Source: JAWPMT01 sp965267435 (GTDB lineage Bacteria; Bacteroidota; Bacteroidia; Cytophagales; Cyclobacteriaceae). From it: DNA of 64,000 nt. The translations under genes were made by a program, and so were the position numbers. The stretch lies in NCBI GenBank assembly GCA_965267435.1, contig OZ253960.1, forward strand, positions 6,386,001-6,450,000, in the 5' to 3' direction. Under the pieces are notes generated by a model. The model made no database searches. It was not told where the DNA came from and worked only from the letters and a program-made list of their open reading frames with translations. The stretch's first letter is position 1. Each line of letters starts with the position of its first letter. This document shows positions 34,993 to 43,040 of the stretch, in pieces.

Positions 34993-35098
34993 AGCCGCGA
35001 CGCCTTACAACGGGGGTGCCTTCGGAAAACAAAAGAAAGCTATCCCGATACTCAAAAGGCGCGTATCAGGACAGCTCAAAGTTTGAATCCTATTGACT

Positions 35099-35620
35099 CT
35101 ACAATAACCAACTCGTAGATTTTGCTGGAGCTATGCCGTTCATACGCATATAGATGGTAATCTTACCATGCTCCCGATGCAGGTGATGTTCTGTCTGCAT
35201 CAAAAGTTCCGTTTTTGTGAGGTTCTGACCGTAGAAACTCACTGGGTCTTCAAAACCGGTGATTTTGGGCAGCGTGGCGATGACATAGTCAAAAGATTGC
35301 TCAAGATCAGCGATGATCGCTTCTTTCCCCGTTACTTCCTGTAGGGTTTTTTGATTGGCTGCCTTGTTGTCTTCTCCCACCAGTACCCCGAGAAAGAAGC
35401 GGTTGGAGGTGGCTATATGTTTGAGTTGATCTTGAAAGCTACGGACCTCCTCTGTAGGGCTAAAAGCAAAGTGCTCTTCGGGCATCGCTTTGGCTGATTC
35501 CACAACCATTTTTTTCATATTGGTCCATGCGAACACGAGGCGTTCCGCCTCCAGGGATTGTGCGATCGACATTGTGCTCAAGAACAATAATGCGAACGTG
35601 GTGGTGAGTGTGCTTTTCAT
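35099..35620 (-). CDS. Secreted DinB-family protein
   Basis: 173 residues with a signal peptide ending SIAQ (about 20). DinB-like four-helix content: ERLVFAWTNMKKMV, MPEEHFAFSPTEEVRSFQDQLKHIA with a candidate metal His, and a late TEHHLHREHGKITIYMR with the remaining histidines. DinB domains often bind a divalent metal with three His. Secreted versions are frequent in Bacteroidota with unknown function. Stands alone between the LytTR gene and rpiA. Confidence 0.85.
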   Translation of the reverse strand: MKSTLTTTFALLFLSTMSIAQSLEAERLVFAWTNMKKMVVESAKAMPEEHFAFSPTEEVRSFQDQLKHIATSNRFFLGVLVGEDNKAANQKTLQEVTGKEAIIADLEQSFDYVIATLPKITGFEDPVSFYGQNLTKTELLMQTEHHLHREHGKITIYMRMNGIAPAKSTSWLL

Positions 35621-35777
35621 TATTCCTAGATTTTGATTTTTGTCGTTAGAACGGCTGAGTTCCGGCCGGCGACAAGAAGTTGTTGTGGTTGGTAAAAGGT
35701 GATGCGAAGGGATATGTGGATTTTTCTTGGATCTGATGGTCAGAATGCCTGCTCAGCAAGAGGTGTACCCACCGATC

Positions 35778-35807
35778 TTTGAATTCGATGATTTTTTCCT
35801 AGTTTCG
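35778..35807 (+). promoter_or_regulatory. Probable promoter of rpiA
   Basis: TTTG at 35778-35781, an 18-base spacer and TAGTTTCG at 35800-35807, one base off the TAnnTTTG consensus. The rpiA start codon is 20 bases downstream, giving a short leader. Confidence 0.5.
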
Positions 35808-35827
35808 TTGCTCAGGACACTCATGAT

Positions 35828-36490
35828 ATGACAGTTGACGAAATGAAGCATGCTGCTGCTGGTGCAGCTTTGGCGCACGTACAGCCAGGCATGAAACTAG
35901 GCGTAGGTACCGGTAGTACGGCCAATCATTTTATCGACCTGCTCGGGGAGTGTGGCATTGAGATCGAGGGGGCGGTGGCCAGCTCGTTGGAATCGGAACG
36001 GAGACTGAAGCATTATAACATTCCCCTGTTCGAGCTGAACGACGTGAATGAACTGCCCCTTTACATCGATGGTGCTGATGAGAGCAATGACAATCTCCAA
36101 CTGATCAAGGGAGGGGGAGGAGCCCTGACCCGTGAGAAGATCATCGCGGCGGCGAGTCAGAAGTTTATCTGTATTGCGGACATCTCGAAGAAAGTCGACG
36201 TCCTCGGAAAGTTTCCGGTGCCGGTAGAAGTGGTCCCGATGGCGCTGAACTATGTGGCGCGACGTCTAAAAAAACTCGGAGGATCACCGATGGAGAGAAA
36301 AGGCTTCCTCACGGACAATGGCAATGGGATCCTGGATGTGAGTGGCTTCGTCATTGATGATCCGATCAAGCTGGAGAAGCAGATCAATAATATCCCCGGG
36401 GTGGTGACCAATGGCTTGTTTGCGACTCGACCCGCTGACCTCTTGATCCTCTCTGGTCCCGATGGTGTGCGAACCATCGGCTGGCAGTAA
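35828..36490 (+). CDS. rpiA: Ribose-5-phosphate isomerase A
   Basis: 220 residues, the usual RpiA length. The phosphate loop GTGSTANHF is at 27-35, the catalytic region DGADE at 81-85 (Asp81, Asp84), and KGGGGALTREK at 94-104 (Lys94, Glu103), numbers equal to those of the E. coli enzyme. It interconverts ribose 5-phosphate and ribulose 5-phosphate in the cytoplasm. It faces the ROK kinase gene convergently across 550 bases of palindromic DNA. Confidence 0.96.
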   Translation: MTVDEMKHAAAGAALAHVQPGMKLGVGTGSTANHFIDLLGECGIEIEGAVASSLESERRLKHYNIPLFELNDVNELPLYIDGADESNDNLQLIKGGGGALTREKIIAAASQKFICIADISKKVDVLGKFPVPVEVVPMALNYVARRLKKLGGSPMERKGFLTDNGNGILDVSGFVIDDPIKLEKQINNIPGVVTNGLFATRPADLLILSGPDGVRTIGWQ

Positions 36491-36506
36491 ACCGCTCTCT
36501 TTCCCT

Positions 36507-36680
36507 CGGTCTGTGGCACACAGACCGAAGTCTGTACCTGACGTGACAAGACAACTCTTTCCCGCACCGTCGGTGTCCTCACCGACGTTCACAAGTCTGG
36601 CTGCTGGGGCCCAATTGCGCGAAGAGCGCATGGCGGTGAGTCCTGATCCGAAGCCGGTGGAGACACCGGCATAGCATGCT
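36507..36680. repeat. Cluster of four hairpins after rpiA
   Basis: Four inverted repeats lie close together: CGGTCTGTG / CACAGACCG (36507-36527), CGTCGGTG / CACCGACG near 36568-36587, TGCGC / GCGCA near 36617-36631 and GCCGGTG / CACCGGC near 36653-36670. None has a T-run, so they are not ordinary terminators, though the first sits 16 bases after the rpiA stop. No convincing protein is encoded here. The group could be a dispersed palindromic element. Confidence 0.55.
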
Positions 36681-36707
36681 GGGTCTTTTAATGTCAAATC
36701 CTATAAC

Positions 36708-36901
36708 AAACATTGAAAAGGACATGTATTGATGCTTGTCACCCCTTGGGGCATCAAATTGAGGCTCTCCTTCCTAGTAAACATTATTAATGGTCAAAAA
36801 TGATGCTTGTTGCTTTGATGGGGCGTTATATTGAGGTCTCGTAGTGGCATAAACATTAAAAAACATAATAAATTAATGTTTATAACTCAACCAGACCTCA
36901 A
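36708..36901. repeat. Degenerate 71-base tandem repeats ending in a nested inverted repeat
   Basis: The word AAACATT occurs at 36708, 36779 and 36851, i.e. every 71-72 bases. The first two copies share TGATGCTTGT and ATTGAGG(C)TCTC at matching offsets. From 36831 to 36901 there is a nested palindrome: outer arms TTGAGGTCT / AGACCTCAA (36831-36839, 36893-36901) and inner arms TAAACATTAA / TTAATGTTTA (36850-36859, 36873-36882). No gene is evident from 36491 to 37042. Confidence 0.6.
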
Positions 36902-37042
36902 ATCCACTTCCAGTGCCGCTACAGCCACCCAACGAAGCTCAGACCGAGATCACTAGACCCGGGTGTGGGCAGAGCGTCAGCCTTGGCGGAACACGGGACT
37001 ACAGCAAGCGACGAAGCGGTGACTTATGTCTCCTAAGAAAAA

Positions 37043-37948
37043 TCAAAGCAGTGCCGCGCCGAAGACGCCGGCACTATCACCCAGTTTTGGTCGCAATATG
37101 GGGGTGCTAAAAGTGGGATTGAACACATGCCGCTCGACAGCTTCCACTCCCTTGGTGTAGAGCAGATCGAGATTGGAGACACCACCACCCAGTACAATAA
37201 CGTCGGGGTCTATCACATTGATGACGTTGGCCAGGCCCACGCCGAAGTAGCCCAACAGGCGATCGATGGTCTTGTCAGCGATAGGGTCCGTGCCTTTGCC
37301 ATAGCGGTCGGCCAGCTCCCGCAGCTTGACAAAGGTGCCGCTTTCCTTTTCGTAGTACTTCTCCGTGTGGGCGCCGGAGAGGTAGAGTTCAGCGCATCCA
37401 TAGTCCCCGCAGTAGCACTGATGGCCATCGGGGTTGAGCTGCGTATGGCCCCACTCGCCGCCGATACCGTGACGTCCGTTGATGGCTTTGCCGTTGACCA
37501 CCACACCACCACCGCAGCCGGTGCCCATGATCACGCCAAACACCACTTCCGCATCGGGTACCTCGTCGGGCACGACACCCATCGTGGCCTCTGCCAGCGC
37601 AAAGCAGTTGGCGTCGTTGGCGATCTTCACTTCCATGCCCAGCTCACCGATCAAGTCCTTGAGGAATGGCTTGCCATTGAGCGACGTGGTGTTGGAATTT
37701 TTGAGCAGCCCTGTCTGTGGGTCGAGCGAGCCTGGCGTGCCGATGCCAAGGGCACCGGGCCTATCGCCCACCTTCTCCGCAATCTGGTCGACGAGCGTGC
37801 CGATCCGCTTGATCACATGTTCGTAGCCGTGGTCTCCTTCTGTGGCGATGCGCTCGCGCACAATGGGCTCCAGCTTCTCATTCAAAACGGCACCCTCGAT
37901 CTTGGTGCCACCAAGGTCGATGCCCCACTTGTAAGTAGTTTCACTCAT
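37043..37948 (-). CDS. ROK-family sugar kinase
   Basis: 301 residues. The ATP-phosphate loop DLGGTK is at 11-16, the catalytic Asp112 in IANDANCFA, and the ROK zinc site is complete: His168 in GEWGHTQ, then Cys178, Cys180 and Cys185 in CYCGDYGC, followed by Glu187. GTGCGGGVVVNG lies between. ROK kinases phosphorylate glucose, fructose, N-acetyl sugars or allose in the cytoplasm; the substrate cannot be fixed from sequence. No DNA-binding domain, so it is an enzyme rather than a repressor. The IF-2B-fold gene lies 79 bases upstream on the same strand. Confidence 0.93.
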   Translation of the reverse strand: MSETTYKWGIDLGGTKIEGAVLNEKLEPIVRERIATEGDHGYEHVIKRIGTLVDQIAEKVGDRPGALGIGTPGSLDPQTGLLKNSNTTSLNGKPFLKDLIGELGMEVKIANDANCFALAEATMGVVPDEVPDAEVVFGVIMGTGCGGGVVVNGKAINGRHGIGGEWGHTQLNPDGHQCYCGDYGCAELYLSGAHTEKYYEKESGTFVKLRELADRYGKGTDPIADKTIDRLLGYFGVGLANVINVIDPDVIVLGGGVSNLDLLYTKGVEAVERHVFNPTFSTPILRPKLGDSAGVFGAALL

Positions 37949-38027
37949 CGGGATAGGATTGTGGCTTTAAGTTTAACAAGATCTCGCACAAATCGAGGCT
38001 GGCGATCAAAAAATCACAATGAGCTGC

Positions 38028-38777
38028 TCACCCATCCTCGCCAGCTGTTTGCCGGACAGGGCCCTGCTCTGTGACCACCGTAACATTGGCAGTATAGGGA
38101 ATGCCCTCGAACAGCACACCGGTCGCCACACATCTGTCTACTTGCTTTCGTGTATCCCCGACCACAAGGGCCGGCAGGTGGCGCGCAAGCATTAGATCGA
38201 CCAATCGACCAGAGCCGACCTTGTTCACAAATGCCCGTTGGTCATACTGGTCCATACCAAGTAGACAGACGTCGACATCATCTGCGATCTCAGATACGAG
38301 ACCGTCCTCAATGATTTGCACCTGGAGGTCGGCCATCTGCAAAACTTCCGCCTGCACCCTTCCCTCTTCTCCCGGGGTAGAGACCGTTTGAACGCATCGC
38401 AGGTTGAAGCCTCTCCGAGTCAGTTCGTGGATCACCTGTATGACCTGGCCACTCTGGCTATGAAGCAGTAGCATCAGGTCGCTATGAGGAAGCAAGGGCA
38501 CTAGCTCAGCAGCAATCTGGACAGGCACATTTCGCCAGCGCTGCTCATACTGTTCGATGGTCTGCAACAGGTCATCGCCCATGCTGGCTTCCTTCAGGAA
38601 GTGGTGGACAATGGCCATGGAGGGATCGATGCGCTGGAGCTGATCGAGTGCCCAGAGGCCTGCCTGCACATCAGGCTGGTAGGTCTTGAAGGCATCAATG
38701 ATCATCCTAACGAGAGTGGAGGATCCATGTGTCCGATCGTCGACGATCGCTGCGATTGTTTGTTGCCACCGTTTCAT
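38028..38777 (-). CDS. IF-2B-fold protein (eIF2B-alpha/MtnA-like)
   Basis: 249 residues with the Rossmann-like C-terminal fold of the initiation-factor-2B family. N-terminal helices include HGSSTLV. LMLLLHSQSGQVIQVI sits at the position of the THCN(T/S)G motif of sugar-phosphate isomerases; the order continues with STPGEEGR, a VCLLGMDQYDQ strand (Asp176) and VNKVGSGRL at 184-191. In MtnA and ribose-1,5-bisphosphate isomerase a Cys and an Asp do catalysis; here the Cys position is Ser107 while the Asp is kept. So it may be a variant isomerase or a non-catalytic relative. It neighbours a ROK sugar kinase and rpiA. Confidence 0.75.
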   Translation of the reverse strand: MKRWQQTIAAIVDDRTHGSSTLVRMIIDAFKTYQPDVQAGLWALDQLQRIDPSMAIVHHFLKEASMGDDLLQTIEQYEQRWRNVPVQIAAELVPLLPHSDLMLLLHSQSGQVIQVIHELTRRGFNLRCVQTVSTPGEEGRVQAEVLQMADLQVQIIEDGLVSEIADDVDVCLLGMDQYDQRAFVNKVGSGRLVDLMLARHLPALVVGDTRKQVDRCVATGVLFEGIPYTANVTVVTEQGPVRQTAGEDG

Positions 38778-38885
38778 GCACCCGTAATTTATGAGCTATA
38801 TTGGGATAGTGCCTGGTATGAGCTTCTCTCGTCCGTGGGAGACAATACAGCCTATAGTTATTTACGCGAACCCAAACCTAACGTC

Positions 38886-40016
38886 ATGACCAGATCGCTT
38901 GGCATTGTCCTATTACTCAGTCCTATTTTTTTCTCGGCATGTTCACTGCTCAATGTGGAGTTGAAGACAGAAACCAACCCCTTTACTACGAGGGAGATGA
39001 ATGTGCGCGTACGAATGCAGGAGTTTGCCAGGGATTTTTCACAGTCCATAGAGACCGCCGCCGATAGCATCCTCCAGTCAAAGACCAGTACTGTGGAGCA
39101 GCAAGTCAATGCCCTCTTGTGGAAGATCAATGCAACGTCGGCGAGTCGTCAGGCTGTTTTTCAGACGATCCCCTCGATCGCGGCCGTGGATACCTGGGTG
39201 CTCTGCCGACAGATGAGCGACCTGATGGCCAGTCCACAGGGGGAGGCGTATTTTGGTAGTTGGCAACCTTTCGTCGCGGAGACGGCCATGGAGCTCGATC
39301 GGTCGATAGAGGAAGTCGCCGCTGGGTTGGTGGAGCCGTATGTGTTGGAGGATGCCAGCCAGTTCATCGATGGGTATACAGATACCGTTCGACTTCGGGA
39401 TCTGAGCTTCCAGCGCGTTCGCATCTATTCTGCCTGGAATGACTACCGCGGCATTCCCGACAGCCTTGCTGTGCAGACCGTGGGCAGCCTCCCTCAGGTT
39501 TTTGACAATGCCACCGTACAGCTGTCAGAGCTGGGGACGGCCCTCCCCAAGCAATCAAAATGGCAACTAGAGCTACTCCAAAAGCAGTATGGCAACGACA
39601 CCATTGCCGTCTTCCAGACGATGGACAGTATCGCTCTGGCGATCAACAGGATTTCTCGCATCGTCGAGAGCCCCGAGCTGATGGACACGACGATGTTGCG
39701 ACTGAGGGCCGAGCTCGTACCCTTGGTGGAGGGGATGCGCGAGCAGTGGGACTACACCATGCTCTTTCTCGGCCGCGAGAGACTCGCCGCTACTGATTCC
39801 CTGAAGGTGCAAAGTCAGGCGATCATGGTCGGACTCGACAGCCTGAGCACGAGGATCGTCGATCGGGCCATAGGTCGGGCGATGGATGGATTGCCCGCCG
39901 TCATTGGGCAAGCGACCCTCCTCATAGTTGTGATCACCGTGGCCCTCATTGGACTGCCGTTTATCATGGGTTTGACGATCGGCAGGCTATCTATGCGGAA
40001 GAAGTTGAAAGCGTAA
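38886..40016 (+). CDS. Unrecognised lipoprotein with C-terminal membrane helix
   Basis: 376 residues from ATG 38886, chosen because a signal peptide begins there (MTRSLGIVLLLSPIFFSAC, a lipobox-like FSAC). The middle (30-335) is mostly helical and charged, with many heptad-like stretches (SIETAADSILQSK, LDSLSTRIVDRAIGRAM). Residues about 340-365 form a single membrane helix, followed by a basic tail RLSMRKKLKA. With lipid at one end and a membrane helix at the other, the body would lie in the periplasm. No family recognised. Divergent from the IF-2B-fold gene. Confidence 0.65.
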   Translation: MTRSLGIVLLLSPIFFSACSLLNVELKTETNPFTTREMNVRVRMQEFARDFSQSIETAADSILQSKTSTVEQQVNALLWKINATSASRQAVFQTIPSIAAVDTWVLCRQMSDLMASPQGEAYFGSWQPFVAETAMELDRSIEEVAAGLVEPYVLEDASQFIDGYTDTVRLRDLSFQRVRIYSAWNDYRGIPDSLAVQTVGSLPQVFDNATVQLSELGTALPKQSKWQLELLQKQYGNDTIAVFQTMDSIALAINRISRIVESPELMDTTMLRLRAELVPLVEGMREQWDYTMLFLGRERLAATDSLKVQSQAIMVGLDSLSTRIVDRAIGRAMDGLPAVIGQATLLIVVITVALIGLPFIMGLTIGRLSMRKKLKA

Positions 40017-40200
40017 ATTTTTGGGGGCGCCCCACCGCATCTGCCATGAAGTAGCGCAGGCGCGGTCGCACACTCCAGCAAGATGCCCTCATGCGCATAC
40101 TTCAGGACAGGCCTCTTGCCAGACCGGCACTGGCGGGTCTGCCGCCGGCCAACGCTCACTGGCCATCGCTCTTGCAGTCCATGGCACGTGGATGTACCTT
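40017..40200. other. GC-rich spacer with small inverted repeats
   Basis: Between the lipoprotein and the palindromic block. It contains CAGACC / GGTCTG arms around GGCACTGGCG near 40119-40140 and other short GC-rich repeats. No open frame with credible content and no T-run. Confidence 0.4.
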
Positions 40201-40358
40201 TAACCCAAATTATGCATTAATGCATAATTTGCCCGAAGGGCAGACGAAAGCTTTGCTTTGTCTGGGTTACCCTGACAAAAATTTCCTGAAAGAGAAATTT
40301 TTCGTCATTATGCAATAGAATATTTCACTTTCGAACAATAAATATGCTATTGCATAAT
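40201..40358. repeat. Palindrome-dense element upstream of the serine hydrolase gene
   Basis: Within 158 bases there are: a perfect 24-base palindrome with arm AAATTATGCATT (40207-40230); GCCC / GGGC (40231-40241); an AGAC...GTCT hairpin with AAAGC / GCTTT (40242-40264); outer arms TAACCCA / TGGGTTA (40201-40207, 40263-40269); an AAAAATTTC / GAAATTTTT hairpin (near 40276-40303); and perfect 12-base arms ATTATGCAATAG / CTATTGCATAAT (40307-40318, 40347-40358). The word ATTATGCA or its complement occurs four times. This looks designed to fold or to bind a dimeric protein; it may be a small non-autonomous element. Confidence 0.7.
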
Positions 40359-40389
40359 CGGGTTTAATACCTAAGCCAATCTGCTCTCT

Positions 40390-42042
40390 ATGAAACTACG
40401 TCTGATCTGTCTCATCACTCTATTGCTCGTCAGCTCCCGCTCATTTGCTCAGCTCCAGGAATCTGTCTACGATCAAATCGATAGTCTCTTCCTTCCCTGG
40501 AATGTCCCCAACCATCCTGGTGGCGCGGTCGGGATCATGAAAGACGGGCAGATCATCTTTTCAAGGGCGTACGGCCTTGCGAGCCTTGAGTACCTCGTAC
40601 CCAACTCCACTGAGACCCTCTTCAACACGGCCTCCGTCTCGAAGCAGTTTACCGCCATGTCCATGGTGCTACTGGAGCAGCAGGGCAAGCTGTCTGTCGA
40701 TGATGACATTCGCAAGCATGTCCCGGAGGTCCCGGATTTTGGAGAGACGATTACCATCCGGCACATGCTCCATCATACGAGTGGCCTACGCAGCCTCCAT
40801 GCACTGTTGGGGCTGGCAGGTTGGCGGGATGATGATACGAGGACCAATGAAGATCTCAATCGATTGCTCTGGAAGCAGACGGACCTCAACTTCAAGCCCG
40901 GTGATGAGTACCTCTACTGCAATACGGGATATATGCTGATGGCGACCATTGTCGAAAATGTCACAGGCGAGAAGTTCGTAGACTGGATGCGCGCCAATGT
41001 GTTTGTGCCACTGGGCATGCATAGTACGTATGTGGAGGACCAATACAATCGGGTGGTGCCCAACAATGCCACCAGTTACAACATGGGACAGATCCTCACC
41101 AGGGAGGTAGAGTATTGGGGCTACGTGGGTTCGGGCAACATGCACTCGACGACCAATGACCTGCTGCGCTGGTTGAGCTGCTTCTATGATCCTCCGGAGG
41201 GATGGGCGCAAGCTTTCGAGCGCCTCCAGACGCTCGATCCGTTCAACGATGGGCGCCCCAATAATTATGCTTTTGGTGTGAGCATCGGGCAGCATTTGGG
41301 AAGAAAGAGAGTGAGTCATGGTGGATCCATCGGGGGCTTCCGTAGCTATGTCTGCGCCTACCCTGAGGAGAAGCTGAGCATCGCCGTATTGACCAACTTC
41401 TCCCGAGGAAACCCTGGCGGCAAGGCCAGTGCTATTGCCAGTATCCTGATGGATGACAGGAGTGAGGCGAGGGAGGTGGAGAAGTTCCGATCGAAGAAGC
41501 TCAAAGTAGCAGAGTTGGAGAAATATGAGGGCCACTTTTGGAATGCTGCCAGCAAGCAGCCGCGGAAGCTCTACGTCCGCAATGACACACTGCGGTATGC
41601 CCGCTCACAGTTCAATGAGAGCCCGTTGGTCCCCGTCGGCGACGATGTCTTCAGAATGGTCGGCGTCAACTCCAAAGTGGAACTGCAACTGGATCAGGGG
41701 AGTGATCCGCGCATCTTGACGTTCCGGGAGGGGGAGGGTGCTCCCGTCGTGATGACAGAGTACGAAGATGTAGAGGAGACGACCGAAGAGCTGGAAGGAT
41801 ACGTCGGCACGTACTTCAGCCCGGAGATCGAGACGACCTACAGCATCCACCTCCGTGATGGTCGGCTACAAGCCTATCACACGCGACATGGCTGGTTCGG
41901 TCTTGGTCGGACGGCGAAGGACAAACTTGAAGGAGCCTGGCCACTGAATATCGTCGAGGTAGTCCGCGGTGACGAGGGTGAAGTACTCGGTCTCATGATC
42001 ACCAATGGTCGCGTCCGAAACATGTGGTTCGAGCGGTCATAG
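40390..42042 (+). CDS. Secreted serine beta-lactamase-like hydrolase
   Basis: 550 residues with a signal peptide ending SFA/Q (about 20). Class C beta-lactamase/DD-peptidase fold: SxxK motif Ser82-Val-Ser-Lys85 in NTASVSKQF, YxN motif Tyr176-Cys-Asn178 in EYLYCNTGYM, and the HGG motif in SHGGSIGGF near 305. About 190 extra C-terminal residues (from 360) form a beta-rich lipocalin-like domain. Such proteins include D-aminopeptidases, esterases and penicillin-binding relatives; drug resistance cannot be inferred. The palindromic element lies directly upstream, so it may affect expression. Confidence 0.9.
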   Translation: MKLRLICLITLLLVSSRSFAQLQESVYDQIDSLFLPWNVPNHPGGAVGIMKDGQIIFSRAYGLASLEYLVPNSTETLFNTASVSKQFTAMSMVLLEQQGKLSVDDDIRKHVPEVPDFGETITIRHMLHHTSGLRSLHALLGLAGWRDDDTRTNEDLNRLLWKQTDLNFKPGDEYLYCNTGYMLMATIVENVTGEKFVDWMRANVFVPLGMHSTYVEDQYNRVVPNNATSYNMGQILTREVEYWGYVGSGNMHSTTNDLLRWLSCFYDPPEGWAQAFERLQTLDPFNDGRPNNYAFGVSIGQHLGRKRVSHGGSIGGFRSYVCAYPEEKLSIAVLTNFSRGNPGGKASAIASILMDDRSEAREVEKFRSKKLKVAELEKYEGHFWNAASKQPRKLYVRNDTLRYARSQFNESPLVPVGDDVFRMVGVNSKVELQLDQGSDPRILTFREGEGAPVVMTEYEDVEETTEELEGYVGTYFSPEIETTYSIHLRDGRLQAYHTRHGWFGLGRTAKDKLEGAWPLNIVEVVRGDEGEVLGLMITNGRVRNMWFERS

Positions 42043-42255
42043 ATCCTACCGGTGTCTTTGCATTTGCCCATCTGTCAATGACTTTAGGTACACGTTTGAG
42101 CCAGGTCTCTTAGGCATTGGCTTGCCTTCCCTGCTCCGACGACCTCCTGCGGCCGATGTGTATTCTGGGTCGTGATTTAGTACGATTTCATCAATTGTTT
42201 GTATATTTCCTATGGTGCGATGTCTGGCAGGGTTGACAACCAAAATCGACTAAGA

Positions 42256-42951
42256 ATGAAACTTACAGCTATTGCACTCATGATCATGGCAGCGTTGCCC
42301 ATCGCTGCCCAGGAGGGAGGTACGACGAAAGTTGGACTGATCTATGACCTATCTGGCTACATCTACCACAAGCACGTCGCATTTCTACCGACTGACAATT
42401 TTGATAAACACTACGAGCAGGATGATAGCCTTAATGTCGTTTTTGAGGGATTGATTGACAATAAGGTCTCGGAGATCGAAGGGCTGGAAGTTGAGCGACT
42501 TGACTTTTTTGGCTATGAGGAGATTGACAATATTGTCAAAAACCGACGCAACCACCAGCTGGATCGCTTTGATATGCTCATCGTCGTTCATGACGCGGGC
42601 GTCATTGCTCCTGGTCGCTATGAGACCTTGCACTTCAAGGGCCGAGGCATCAGTTCCAACTATGAGGAAGGTGTGATGATTTATGGCAATCTACGGATTG
42701 AAGTCATCAATATGTCCAACAGGCAGAGGGGATCCTTTGATATAGACGAGCATGCTGATGAAGACTTGCGCTACAAAGCCGTGAGGAGAGTATTAAAGAA
42801 TTTCTATGAGGTGGGCCAGCAAAAAGGCGACCTTCGAGAAGATCAATTGGCCACGATCCATCAGCATTTCTCTGAAATGTATCGTCTTCAGATAGGCCAT
42901 CTACTTGCAGAGGATAGGCTTGGGAAGGAAGTAGAGGCGGTGATGCAATAA
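42256..42951 (+). CDS. Secreted protein of unknown function
   Basis: 231 residues from ATG 42256, chosen for its signal peptide (MKLTAIALMIMAALPIAAQ). The mature part begins TKVGLIYDLSGYIYHKHV and contains RFDMLIVVHDAGVIAPGRYE, suggesting alternating strands and helices of a Rossmann-like or receptor-type fold, then YGNLRIEVINM and a helical tail (LRYKAVRRVLKNFYEVGQQK). No family recognised. It could be a periplasmic binding or modulating protein. It lies between the serine hydrolase and a DUF3052 gene, with no evident operon partner. Confidence 0.65.
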   Translation: MKLTAIALMIMAALPIAAQEGGTTKVGLIYDLSGYIYHKHVAFLPTDNFDKHYEQDDSLNVVFEGLIDNKVSEIEGLEVERLDFFGYEEIDNIVKNRRNHQLDRFDMLIVVHDAGVIAPGRYETLHFKGRGISSNYEEGVMIYGNLRIEVINMSNRQRGSFDIDEHADEDLRYKAVRRVLKNFYEVGQQKGDLREDQLATIHQHFSEMYRLQIGHLLAEDRLGKEVEAVMQ

Positions 42952-42964
42952 GCAATTGTTTCGG

Positions 42965-43020
42965 GTTTCGGGTTCAGTGTTCCAAGTTGAACATTGAATA
43001 TACAACCTTGAACCTGAAAC
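42965..43020. repeat. Inverted repeat upstream of the DUF3052 gene
   Basis: Arms GTTTCGGGTTCA (42965-42976) and TGAACCTGAAAC (43009-43020) pair over 12 bases with one G-T mismatch. Related words CAAGTTGAAC and CAACCTTGAAC lie between them. It has no T-run. It ends 20 bases before the DUF3052 start, so it may be a regulatory hairpin or a remnant of a dispersed repeat. Confidence 0.5.
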
Positions 43021-43040
43021 GTTTTCTCTATATTCACCCT

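Noticed and set aside
36284..36697. 137-codon minus-strand frame overlapping rpiA and the hairpin cluster
   Set aside because: Overlaps the rpiA 3' end and reads through palindromes; no family features.
36708..36901. Possible CRISPR array
   Set aside because: Repeat words recur every 71-72 bases but are short and degenerate, only three units exist, and no cas gene is present.
37127..38074. 315-codon open frame on the plus strand
   Set aside because: Antisense to the ROK kinase gene, whose zinc and catalytic motifs are complete; the frame is a codon-use shadow.
40390..42042. Beta-lactamase resistance gene
   Set aside because: The SxxK, YxN and HGG motifs are shared by esterases and peptidases; nothing indicates drug hydrolysis.
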